From: Pseudomonadota bacterium
Lineage (GTDB): Bacteria; Pseudomonadota; Gammaproteobacteria; Burkholderiales; Burkholderiaceae_D
DNA: 5,067 bases
Reading direction: 5' to 3'
Assembly (NCBI GenBank): GCA_018241865.1
Contig: JAFECY010000053.1
Coordinates: 1 to 5,067, forward strand
Below are positions 1 through 5,067 of this stretch, in pieces; position 1 is the first letter of the stretch, and every line of letters begins with the position of its first letter. The notes beneath the pieces are model-generated. The model was not told the origin of the DNA. It did not search any database and saw nothing but the letters and a program-made list of their open reading frames with translations. Position numbers and translations under genes: made by a program.

Positions 1-93
1 GAGCAACGCATCGACAACAAGATCATTCGTCCGAGCGCGAACTATGTCGGGCCGGAAGATTTAAAGTTTGTGCCGATCAAAAATCGCAAGTAG
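1..93 (+). CDS. prpC: 2-methylcitrate synthase, C-terminal end (5' partial)
   Basis: Thirty codons of an open frame run from the window edge to a TAG stop. The peptide contains [19 protein letters not shown], which matches the C-terminal tail typical of 2-methylcitrate synthases (citrate synthase superfamily), where an 'RPSA-Y-GP' segment precedes a short basic end. The family's enzyme condenses propionyl-CoA with oxaloacetate to form 2-methylcitrate in the cytoplasm, the first committed step of the methylcitrate cycle. The catalytic His and Asp residues lie upstream and cannot be checked here. The call is strengthened by acnD and prpF directly downstream in the same orientation, the usual order in AcnD-type prp operons. 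An ordinary citrate synthase (GltA) is the alternative, but its tail differs and the context argues against it. Confidence 0.87.
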   Translation, partial: EQRIDNKIIRPSANYVGPEDLKFVPIKNRK

Positions 94-101
94 GCATTGT
101 T

Positions 102-196
102 GAACCACGGCGAACACGGCGGGCAGGGCGAAAACCCAATCCATTGCAGAGGAGCGGGAATTGTTTTTCCGCCGTGATCGCCGTGTCCGCCGTGGT
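102..196. repeat. Imperfect palindrome of 9-bp units, copy 1 (prpC-acnD spacer)
   Basis: The left arm (104-130) reads as three successive 9-bp units: accacggcg, aacacggcg, ggcagggcg. The right arm (170-196) is, on the opposite strand, accacggcg, gacacggcg, atcacggcg. Positions 104-112 pair perfectly with 188-196 and 114-121 with 179-186. The third units pair with mismatches, and AAA 132-134 pairs with TTT 166-168, leaving a loop of about 31 nt. The element starts eight bases after the prpC stop. Bases 102-123 are identical to 2854-2875, so this is one member of a repeat family rather than a one-off hairpin. Its function is unknown. A dispersed intergenic palindrome (REP/MITE-like) or an RNA-processing or stability hairpin would fit. 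Confidence 0.88.
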
Positions 197-249
197 AAAT
201 GGTTTTTACATCTTGCCTCTTATCTGAACCTACTTCCTGGACTGAAGCC

Positions 250-2844
250 ATGAACACCGCCTACCGCAAAAACCTCCCCGGCACCAAGCTGGATTACTTC
301 GATGCCCGCGAAGCCGTCAACGCGATTCAGCCCAACGCGTGGGACAAGCTGCCGTACACTTCGCGCGTGCATGCCGAAAATTTGGTGCGTCGCTGCGATC
401 CCGCCATCCTCACCGATTCTCTGAAGCAGTTGATCGAGGTCAAACGCGAGCGCGACTTTCCTTGGTTCCCGGCGCGGGTGGTGTGTCATGACATCCTTGG
501 TCAGACTGCGCTGGTGGATCTTGCCGGCCTGCGCGACGCCATCGCCGATCAAGGCGGCGATCCGGCCAAAGTGAATCCGGTGGTGCCGGTGCAATTGATC
601 GTCGATCATTCGCTGGCGGTGGAATGCGGCGGTTTTGATCCCGATGCCTTCGCCAAAAATCGCGCCATTGAAGATCGCCGTAATGAAGATCGTTTTCACT
701 TCATCGAGTGGACCAAGGAAGCGTTCAAGAACGTCGATGTGATTCCGGCCGGCAACGGTATCATGCACCAGATCAATCTGGAAAAAATGTCGCCGGTGAT
801 CCATAACGATAATGGCGTCGCCTATCCCGATACCTGCGTCGGCACCGACTCGCACACGCCGCACGTCGATGCACTGGGTGTGATTGCCGTCGGCGTCGGC
901 GGCCTCGAAGCGGAGAACGTTATGCTAGGCCGCGCTTCGTGGATGCGCCTGCCGGAAATCGTCGGCGTCGAGTTGTCCGGCAAGCGCCAGCCGGGCATCA
1001 CCGCCACCGACATCGTGCTGGCCTTGACCGAGTTTTTACGCAAATCGAAAGTGGTGGGTTCCTATCTCGAGTTCTACGGCGCAGGCGCAAGCTCGCTGAC
1101 GCTGGGCGACCGCGCCACCATTTCCAACATGGCGCCGGAATACGGCGCGACTGCGGCGATGTTCTCCATCGACCAGCAGACGCTCGATTATTTGAAACTG
1201 ACCGGCCGCACCGAAGAACAACTGAAACTGGTCGAGACCTACGCCAAGGAAGCCGGCTTGTGGTCGGACACCTTGAAAAATGCGCAGTACGAGCGCGTGT
1301 TGAAGTTCGACCTGTCTAGCGTTGTGCGCAATATGGCCGGGCCATCCAACCCGCACGCACGCGTGGCGACCACTGATCTGGCGGCCAAGGGCATCGCTGG
1401 CAAGTGGGAAGAAATTCCGGGTCAGATGCCGGACGGCGCGGTCATCATTGCTGCTATCACCAGTTGCACCAACACCTCCAACCCGCGCAACGTGATTGCC
1501 GCTGCGCTGCTGGCGCGTAACGCCAATAAGCTGGGTTTAACGCGCAAGCCGTGGGTGAAGTCTTCGCTGGCGCCCGGCTCGAAGGCTGTCGAGTTGTATC
1601 TGGACGAGGCCGGCCTGACCGAAGATTTGGAAAAACTCGGCTTCGGCATCGTCGCGTTTGCCTGCACTACTTGTAATGGCATGTCCGGCGCGCTCGATCC
1701 GAAAATCCAGCAAGAGATCATAGCCCGTGACCTGTACGCCACCGCCGTGTTGTCGGGCAACCGCAATTTCGATGGCCGTATCCACCCGTATGCGAAGCAG
1801 GCTTTTCTCGCTTCGCCGCCGTTAGTGGTGGCGTATGCGATCGCCGGCACGGTACGTTTCGACATCGAGCGCGATTCCTTTGGTGCCGACGCGAACGGCA
1901 AACCGATTTTGTTGAAAGACCTGTGGCCGAGCGATGAAGAAATCGACGCCATCGTCAAGGCCAGCGTCAAGCCGGAGCAGTTCAACAAGGTCTATATTCC
2001 GATGTTCGAGAAGCGCGCTGCTTCCGGCGAAAAAATCACGCCGTTGTACGACTGGCGTCCGCAATCGACCTACATCCGTCGTCCGCCCTATTGGGAGGGC
2101 GCGCTGGCAGGCGAGCGCACGCTGAAAGGCATGCGTCCGCTGGCGGTGCTGCCGGATAACATCACCACCGACCACCTGTCGCCGTCCAATGCAATTCTGT
2201 TGGATAGCGCAGCCGGCGCATACTTGGCGAAGATGGGTTTGCCGGAAGAGGACTTCAATTCTTACGCGACGCATCGCGGCGACCACTTGACGGCGCAGCG
2301 CGCCACCTTCGCCAACCCGCAACTGGTCAACGAAATGGCTGTGGTCGATGGCAAAGTGAAAAAAGGTTCGCTGGCACGTGTCGAGCCGGAAGGCAAAGTC
2401 ATGCGTATGTGGGAAGCGATTGAAACCTACATGGAACGCAAGCAGCCGTTGATTATCGTTGCCGGCGCTGACTACGGTCAGGGTTCCTCGCGCGACTGGG
2501 CGGCCAAGGGTGTGCGTCTGGCTGGCGTGGAAGTGATCGCGGCCGAAGGCTTCGAGCGCATCCATCGCACTAATTTGATCGGCATGGGCGTGTTACCTTT
2601 GGAATTTAAACCGGGCACGACGCGCTTGACGTTGCAGATCGATGGCACCGAAACCTATGACGTGATCGGCCAGTTGAAACCGCGCGCGGATTTGATGCTG
2701 GTGATGACACGCAAAAACGGCGAGCGCGTGGAAGTGCCGATGACTTGCCGACTCGACACCGCCGAAGAAGTGTCGGTGTATGAAGCGGGTGGCGTGCTGC
2801 AGCGCTTCGCGCAGGATTTTTTGGCATCGGCGCAGGCGGCTTGA
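250..2844 (+). CDS. acnD: 2-methylcitrate dehydratase, Fe/S-dependent (AcnD)
   Basis: This encodes 864 residues, the usual length for AcnD, an aconitase-family cytoplasmic enzyme. It dehydrates 2-methylcitrate to a 2-methylaconitate isomer in the propionate-degrading methylcitrate cycle and works with PrpF. Visible motifs are VGTDSHTPHVDALG at about 197-210, the first 4Fe-4S ligand in ITSCTNTSNP (Cys406), the paired ligands in ACTTCNGMSG (Cys472 and Cys475), and the swivel-domain motif DYGQGSSRDWAAKG (about 741-754) with active-site Ser/Arg. The CTTCNGMSG wording, rather than the CTTCIGNSG of AcnA, points to AcnD. I start at 250 because MNTAYRKNLPGTKLDYFDAR is the family's normal N-terminus. 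An in-frame ATG at 199 would add 17 unrelated residues beside the palindrome. No strong Shine-Dalgarno precedes 250; the closest match is weak (CTGAAG). No frameshift or missing ligand is seen. Confidence 0.96.
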   Translation: MNTAYRKNLPGTKLDYFDAREAVNAIQPNAWDKLPYTSRVHAENLVRRCDPAILTDSLKQLIEVKRERDFPWFPARVVCHDILGQTALVDLAGLRDAIADQGGDPAKVNPVVPVQLIVDHSLAVECGGFDPDAFAKNRAIEDRRNEDRFHFIEWTKEAFKNVDVIPAGNGIMHQINLEKMSPVIHNDNGVAYPDTCVGTDSHTPHVDALGVIAVGVGGLEAENVMLGRASWMRLPEIVGVELSGKRQPGITATDIVLALTEFLRKSKVVGSYLEFYGAGASSLTLGDRATISNMAPEYGATAAMFSIDQQTLDYLKLTGRTEEQLKLVETYAKEAGLWSDTLKNAQYERVLKFDLSSVVRNMAGPSNPHARVATTDLAAKGIAGKWEEIPGQMPDGAVIIAAITSCTNTSNPRNVIAAALLARNANKLGLTRKPWVKSSLAPGSKAVELYLDEAGLTEDLEKLGFGIVAFACTTCNGMSGALDPKIQQEIIARDLYATAVLSGNRNFDGRIHPYAKQAFLASPPLVVAYAIAGTVRFDIERDSFGADANGKPILLKDLWPSDEEIDAIVKASVKPEQFNKVYIPMFEKRAASGEKITPLYDWRPQSTYIRRPPYWEGALAGERTLKGMRPLAVLPDNITTDHLSPSNAILLDSAAGAYLAKMGLPEEDFNSYATHRGDHLTAQRATFANPQLVNEMAVVDGKVKKGSLARVEPEGKVMRMWEAIETYMERKQPLIIVAGADYGQGSSRDWAAKGVRLAGVEVIAAEGFERIHRTNLIGMGVLPLEFKPGTTRLTLQIDGTETYDVIGQLKPRADLMLVMTRKNGERVEVPMTCRLDTAEEVSVYEAGGVLQRFAQDFLASAQAA

Positions 2845-2853
2845 AAACCCATC

Positions 2854-2942
2854 GAACCACGGCGAACACGGCGGGTACAGTGAGCACGGCGAAAAACTAA
2901 TAATCTTCGGGTTTCGCCGTGTCGCCGTGTTCGCCGTGGTTC
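2854..2942. repeat. Palindrome of 9-bp units, copy 2 (acnD-prpF spacer)
   Basis: The left arm has units accacggcg, aacacggcg, a decayed ggtacagtg, and agcacggcg (2856-2891). The right arm reads on the other strand as accacggcg, aacacggcg and an 8-bp acacggcg. Positions 2854-2873 and 2923-2942 are a perfect 20-bp inverted repeat. An inner perfect 10-bp stem (2885-2894 with 2912-2921) can be extended by a G-T wobble (2884/2922), leaving a one-sided bulge of about 10 nt and a 17-nt loop. It begins nine bases after the acnD stop and shares 22 identical bases (2854-2875) with copy 1, while the loops are unrelated. That pattern suggests a mobile or amplified intergenic repeat family whose arms are conserved. 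Confidence 0.93.
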
Positions 2943-2953
2943 AAGATTTTTTT
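2854..2953 (+). terminator. Possible attenuator: long hairpin followed by T7
   Basis: The copy 2 palindrome ends at 2942 and a run of seven T occupies 2947-2953, just before prpF. A strong GC-rich stem followed by a T tract resembles an intrinsic terminator. Against this, four bases separate stem and T run, the hairpin is far longer than usual, and the downstream gene belongs to the same pathway. If active it would more likely give partial read-through, lowering prpF relative to acnD, or protect the acnD 3' end after processing. Confidence 0.3.
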
Positions 2954-2961
2954 ATGAAATC

Positions 2962-4149
2962 ATGACCCATCAACCTCAAACCAAAATCCCCGCCACCTAC
3001 ATCCGTGGCGGCACCAGCAAAGGCGTTTTCTTCCGTCTGCAGGATTTGCCCGAACGTTGTCAGACGCCGGGCGTAGCGCGCGACAAACTTTTCATGCGCG
3101 TGATCGGCAGCCCCGATCCGTATTCGGCGCACATCGACGGCATGGGCGGCGCAACGTCCTCCACTTCCAAGTGCGTCATCCTCTCCAAAAGCACGGTGCC
3201 CGATCACGATGTGGATTATCTTTACGGTCAGGTTTCCATCGACAAGGCTTTCGTGGATTGGAGCGGCAACTGCGGCAATCTCTCCACAGCCGCAGGCGCG
3301 TTCGCGATTCACGCAGGTCTCGTCGATCCTGCGCGCATCCCGCAAAACGGCGTCTGCGTCGTCCGTATCTGGCAAGCCAATATCCAAAAAACCATCATCG
3401 CCCATGTGCCGGTCACCAATGGCCAAGTGCAGGAAACCGGTGATTTTGAACTGGATGGCGTGACCTTTCCAGCCGCTGAAATTGTGCTGGAGTTCATCGA
3501 CCCTTCCGACGATGCAGAAGAGGGTGGCGCCATGTTCCCGACCGGTCATCTGGTGGACGACTTGGAAGTGCCGGGCGTCGGTACGTTCAAGGCCACGATG
3601 ATTTCCGCCGGCATTCCTACCGTGTTCGTGAATGCCGAAGAAATCGGCTACACCGGTACCGAGCTGCGCGAGCAGATCAATACCGATGCAGCAGCATTGG
3701 CCAAATTTGAAAAAATTCGGGTGGCCGGCGCTTTACGCATGGGACTCATCAAAACGCCGGAAGAAGCTGCGACTCGTCAGCACACGCCGAAAATCGCTTT
3801 CGTTGCCCAGCCTAAGGATTACAAAGCATCCAGCGGCAAGGAAGTGAAAGCCGCTGAAGTCGATCTATTAGTACGCGCTTTGTCGATGGGCAAGCTGCAT
3901 CACGCGATGATGGGCACGGCCGCCGTCGCCATCGGTACGGCAGCGGCGATTCCCGGTACCTTGGTGAATATCGCTGCCGGCGGCGGCGAGCGAGAATCCG
4001 TGCGTTTCGGTCATCCCTCCGGCACCTTGCGCGTTGGCGCAGAAGCGGCTTTGGTCAATGGCGAATGGACTGTGACCAAGGCTATCATGAGCCGCAGTGC
4101 GCGCATTTTGATGGAAGGTTGGGTGCGCGTACCCGGTGACGTATTCTGA
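2962..4149 (+). CDS. prpF: 2-methylaconitate cis-trans isomerase (PrpF)
   Basis: This encodes 395 residues, the normal family length, in the diaminopimelate-epimerase-like fold with two similar halves. PrpF isomerises the 2-methylaconitate made by AcnD into the cis form that aconitase can hydrate, so AcnD-type strains need it for growth on propionate. Recognisable segments are PATYIRGGTSKGVFF near the N-terminus, GGATSSTSKCVIL with Lys70, WSGNCGNLS with Cys104, and a C-terminal HPSGTLRVGAEA block. From memory of the Shewanella PrpF structure, Lys70 and Cys104 match the conserved active-site Lys73 and Cys107, with a constant offset of three. The start at 2962 gives the expected MTHQPQTKIPATYIRGG beginning. 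No convincing Shine-Dalgarno precedes it. A three-codon frame, ATG AAA TCA TGA at 2954-2965, overlaps the start as ATGA. A 117-bp spacer separates it from acnD. Confidence 0.95.
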   Translation: MTHQPQTKIPATYIRGGTSKGVFFRLQDLPERCQTPGVARDKLFMRVIGSPDPYSAHIDGMGGATSSTSKCVILSKSTVPDHDVDYLYGQVSIDKAFVDWSGNCGNLSTAAGAFAIHAGLVDPARIPQNGVCVVRIWQANIQKTIIAHVPVTNGQVQETGDFELDGVTFPAAEIVLEFIDPSDDAEEGGAMFPTGHLVDDLEVPGVGTFKATMISAGIPTVFVNAEEIGYTGTELREQINTDAAALAKFEKIRVAGALRMGLIKTPEEAATRQHTPKIAFVAQPKDYKASSGKEVKAAEVDLLVRALSMGKLHHAMMGTAAVAIGTAAAIPGTLVNIAAGGGERESVRFGHPSGTLRVGAEAALVNGEWTVTKAIMSRSARILMEGWVRVPGDVF

Positions 4150-4226
4150 CGGCGCGGCAGTCACAGACTTTCCTCGTTGAAATGCACATATGCTGGAGGC
4201 GGAACGTCTTTTCCCCGTCGGATTCA

Positions 4227-4290
4227 GTTGCGGTAAATTATTTTCCGCAACAGCAAAAACTCTGGTTTTTCTGTTCTAAAATGATTTTTT
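4227..4290 (+). terminator. Weak terminator candidate after prpF
   Basis: GTTGCGG (4227-4233) pairs with CCGCAAC (4245-4251). AAA 4235-4237 can also pair with TTT 4242-4244 past one bulged T, giving a TTAT loop. A second hairpin follows at once: CAG/AAAAAC (4251-4260, one bulged C) with GTTTTT/CTG (4265-4273). A T6 run lies at 4285-4290. Such an arrangement could end the prp transcript, but the stems are short and AT-rich, the T run is not adjacent to the GC-rich stem, and chance folding in AT-rich DNA is likely. Confidence 0.27.
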
Positions 4291-4367
4291 GCCGGATTCA
4301 CGGTGAAAATCAAAGCAGTCAGGTAAGGCGCTTGTGCAAGATCATTGAATCAGTTTTGAGGATAGGC

Positions 4368-4397
4368 TTGTCGCAGTAGTCTGCATGGCTTTATGAA
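4368..4397 (+). promoter_or_regulatory. Weak sigma70-type promoter candidate for the FabG-like gene
   Basis: TTGTCG at 4368-4373 (four of six to TTGACA) is followed after 18 bp by TATGAA at 4392-4397 (four of six to TATAAT). It lies about 30 bp upstream of the FabG-like start, in the AT-rich stretch TATGAATATTAAT. The position is sensible for a separate transcript, but both boxes are mediocre and other placements are possible. Confidence 0.28.
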
Positions 4398-4415
4398 TAT
4401 TAATCGTGTTGATGC

Positions 4416-4420
4416 AGGAG
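4416..4420 (+). promoter_or_regulatory. Ribosome binding site deciding the FabG-like start
   Basis: AGGAG lies five bases before the ATG at 4426. An in-frame ATG at 4393 would add eleven residues (MNINRVDAGEP), but it has no such site and would place this motif inside the coding region. The site therefore favours 4426. It is the clearest Shine-Dalgarno in the window; acnD and prpF have none comparable. Confidence 0.8.
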
Positions 4421-4425
4421 AACCA

Positions 4426-5067
4426 ATGCGACTCGCGAATAAGGTTTCAATCATCACTGGTGCGGCTCAGGGCATCGGTCAGGCAACCGCGCTGAAATTT
4501 GCCAAAGAAGGCGCAAAAGTCGTGGTGTGCGACATGAATCAGGCAGGCGTGGATGCTGTCGTTAAACAGATTCACGAGCAAGGCGGCGAAGCCATCGGGT
4601 TTTCCGTTGACGTAACCAAGCCAGACACCATTGCCGCTGCAGTCAGCGGCACCATGGCCAAGTACGGCCGTATCGACACGCTGATTAACAACGCCGGCAT
4701 CGTGATGGATTCCACCTTGCGCAAGATGACCGAAGCGCAGTGGGATAAAGTGATCGACGTTAACCTGAAAGGCGTGTTCAACTGCACCAAGGCTGTGGTT
4801 GACATCATGCTCGAGCAAAAGTCGGGCACCATCCTGATTACTTCCTCCATCGTCGGTCTGTTCGGCAATTTCGGTCAAACCAACTATGCCGCCACCAAAT
4901 TCGGCGTGATCGGCATGGCCAAAACTTGGACCCGCGAACTGGGCCGCAAGGGCATCCGCGTCAACTGCGTATGCCCCGGTTTCATCGCCACCAGCATCCT
5001 GAAAGACATGCCGGCCGATGTCATCAAGTCGATGGAAGACAAGGTACCGCTGGCGCGTCTGGGTCAA
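4426..5067 (+). CDS. Short-chain dehydrogenase/reductase, FabG-like 3-oxoacyl reductase (3' partial)
   Basis: The window shows 214 codons of a classical SDR enzyme usually about 245-250 residues long, so roughly the last 30-35 residues are missing. Motifs in order are the cofactor-binding TGAAQGIG (11-18), Asp36 at the end of the second beta strand (VVVCDMN), NNAG (88-91), Asn113 in DVNLKGVFN, and the catalytic Ser141, Tyr154 and Lys158 (YAATK), then the CPGF turn (183-186). This complete Asn-Ser-Tyr-Lys set predicts an active NAD(P)H-dependent reductase, most similar to 3-oxoacyl-ACP reductase (FabG) or acetoacetyl-CoA reductase. Asp36 is the usual mark of NAD(H) preference, whereas housekeeping FabG uses NADPH, so I leave the symbol empty. 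It follows prpF after 276 bp with its own ribosome binding site. A role in the methylcitrate cycle is not expected; link by position only. Confidence 0.9.
   Translation, partial: MRLANKVSIITGAAQGIGQATALKFAKEGAKVVVCDMNQAGVDAVVKQIHEQGGEAIGFSVDVTKPDTIAAAVSGTMAKYGRIDTLINNAGIVMDSTLRKMTEAQWDKVIDVNLKGVFNCTKAVVDIMLEQKSGTILITSSIVGLFGNFGQTNYAATKFGVIGMAKTWTRELGRKGIRVNCVCPGFIATSILKDMPADVIKSMEDKVPLARLGQ

Larger units (their letters stand above)
4150..4425. other. Intergenic gap without a convincing gene
   Basis: This 276-bp stretch separates prpF from the FabG-like gene and is visibly more AT-rich than its neighbours, especially at 4230-4320. A 65-codon open frame at 4182-4379 (+) has no recognisable protein features, no good ribosome binding site and unusual composition, so I do not call it. 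The stretch holds three consecutive stem-loops (4227-4309), a weak promoter candidate (4368-4397) and the ribosome binding site of the next gene. The 9-bp-unit palindrome found in the two upstream spacers is absent here. Confidence 0.75.

Noticed and set aside
102..196. CRISPR array
   Set aside because: The repeat units are 9 bp and directly abutting, with no spacers of regular length, and the arms are inverted rather than all in one direction.
199..249. N-terminal extension of AcnD from the ATG at 199
   Set aside because: The 17 extra residues do not resemble AcnD N-termini, and the start would lie three bases past the palindrome arm. The family's usual beginning is the Met at 250.
42..257. 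Minus-strand open frame of 71 codons with HGGHGDHGG repeats
   Set aside because: It is a translation of palindrome copy 1 and overlaps prpC and acnD. The His-Gly repeats come from the 9-bp DNA units, not from a protein family.
1822..2565. Long minus-strand open frame opposite acnD (also 220-864 and 2941-3549)
   Set aside because: These are antisense shadows of high-GC coding sequence. They are rich in His, Arg and Gln without any family resemblance, while the plus-strand frames are clear conserved enzymes.
2780..2965. Plus-strand open frame reading NHGEHGGYSEHGE
   Set aside because: It is a shadow of the acnD end running into palindrome copy 2. The repeated residues simply reflect the 9-bp DNA step.
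4182..4379. Small open frame of 65 codons in the prpF-FabG gap
   Set aside because: It has no recognisable domain, its composition is unlike the neighbouring genes and its upstream region lacks a proper ribosome binding site. It also overlaps the stem-loops.

Overview
The window is a piece of a bacterial chromosome that looks proteobacterial, most likely Betaproteobacteria. The evidence is the prpC-acnD-prpF gene order, the strong protein similarity recognised by eye to that group, and moderately GC-rich coding DNA. I cannot fix the genus from the sequence alone. All genes run on the + strand.

Layout: positions 1-93 hold the last 30 codons of a 2-methylcitrate synthase (prpC). A 156-bp spacer follows that is largely filled by an imperfect palindrome built of 9-bp units. 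The main gene, acnD (250-2844), encodes the Fe/S-dependent 2-methylcitrate dehydratase. A second, better palindrome of the same family lies between acnD and prpF, and it ends close to a run of seven T. prpF (2962-4149) encodes the 2-methylaconitate isomerase. A 276-bp gap (4150-4425) has no convincing gene. It holds three consecutive short stem-loops, a weak promoter candidate and a good ribosome binding site. A short-chain dehydrogenase of the FabG type starts at 4426 and is cut by the window end.

How the genes work together: PrpC joins propionyl-CoA and oxaloacetate to make 2-methylcitrate. AcnD dehydrates it to a 2-methylaconitate isomer that needs PrpF before the aconitase/AcnB step. PrpB, expected upstream and outside the window, finally yields pyruvate and succinate. 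Together this is the AcnD/PrpF version of the methylcitrate cycle for propionate breakdown, as opposed to the PrpD version. The FabG-like gene sits beyond a longer gap with its own ribosome binding site and is probably a separate unit.

The coding content is ordinary. The least explained feature is the pair of related palindromes, each beginning eight or nine bases after a stop codon and together bracketing acnD. The second could act as an attenuator, an RNA-stability element or simply a dispersed repeat.
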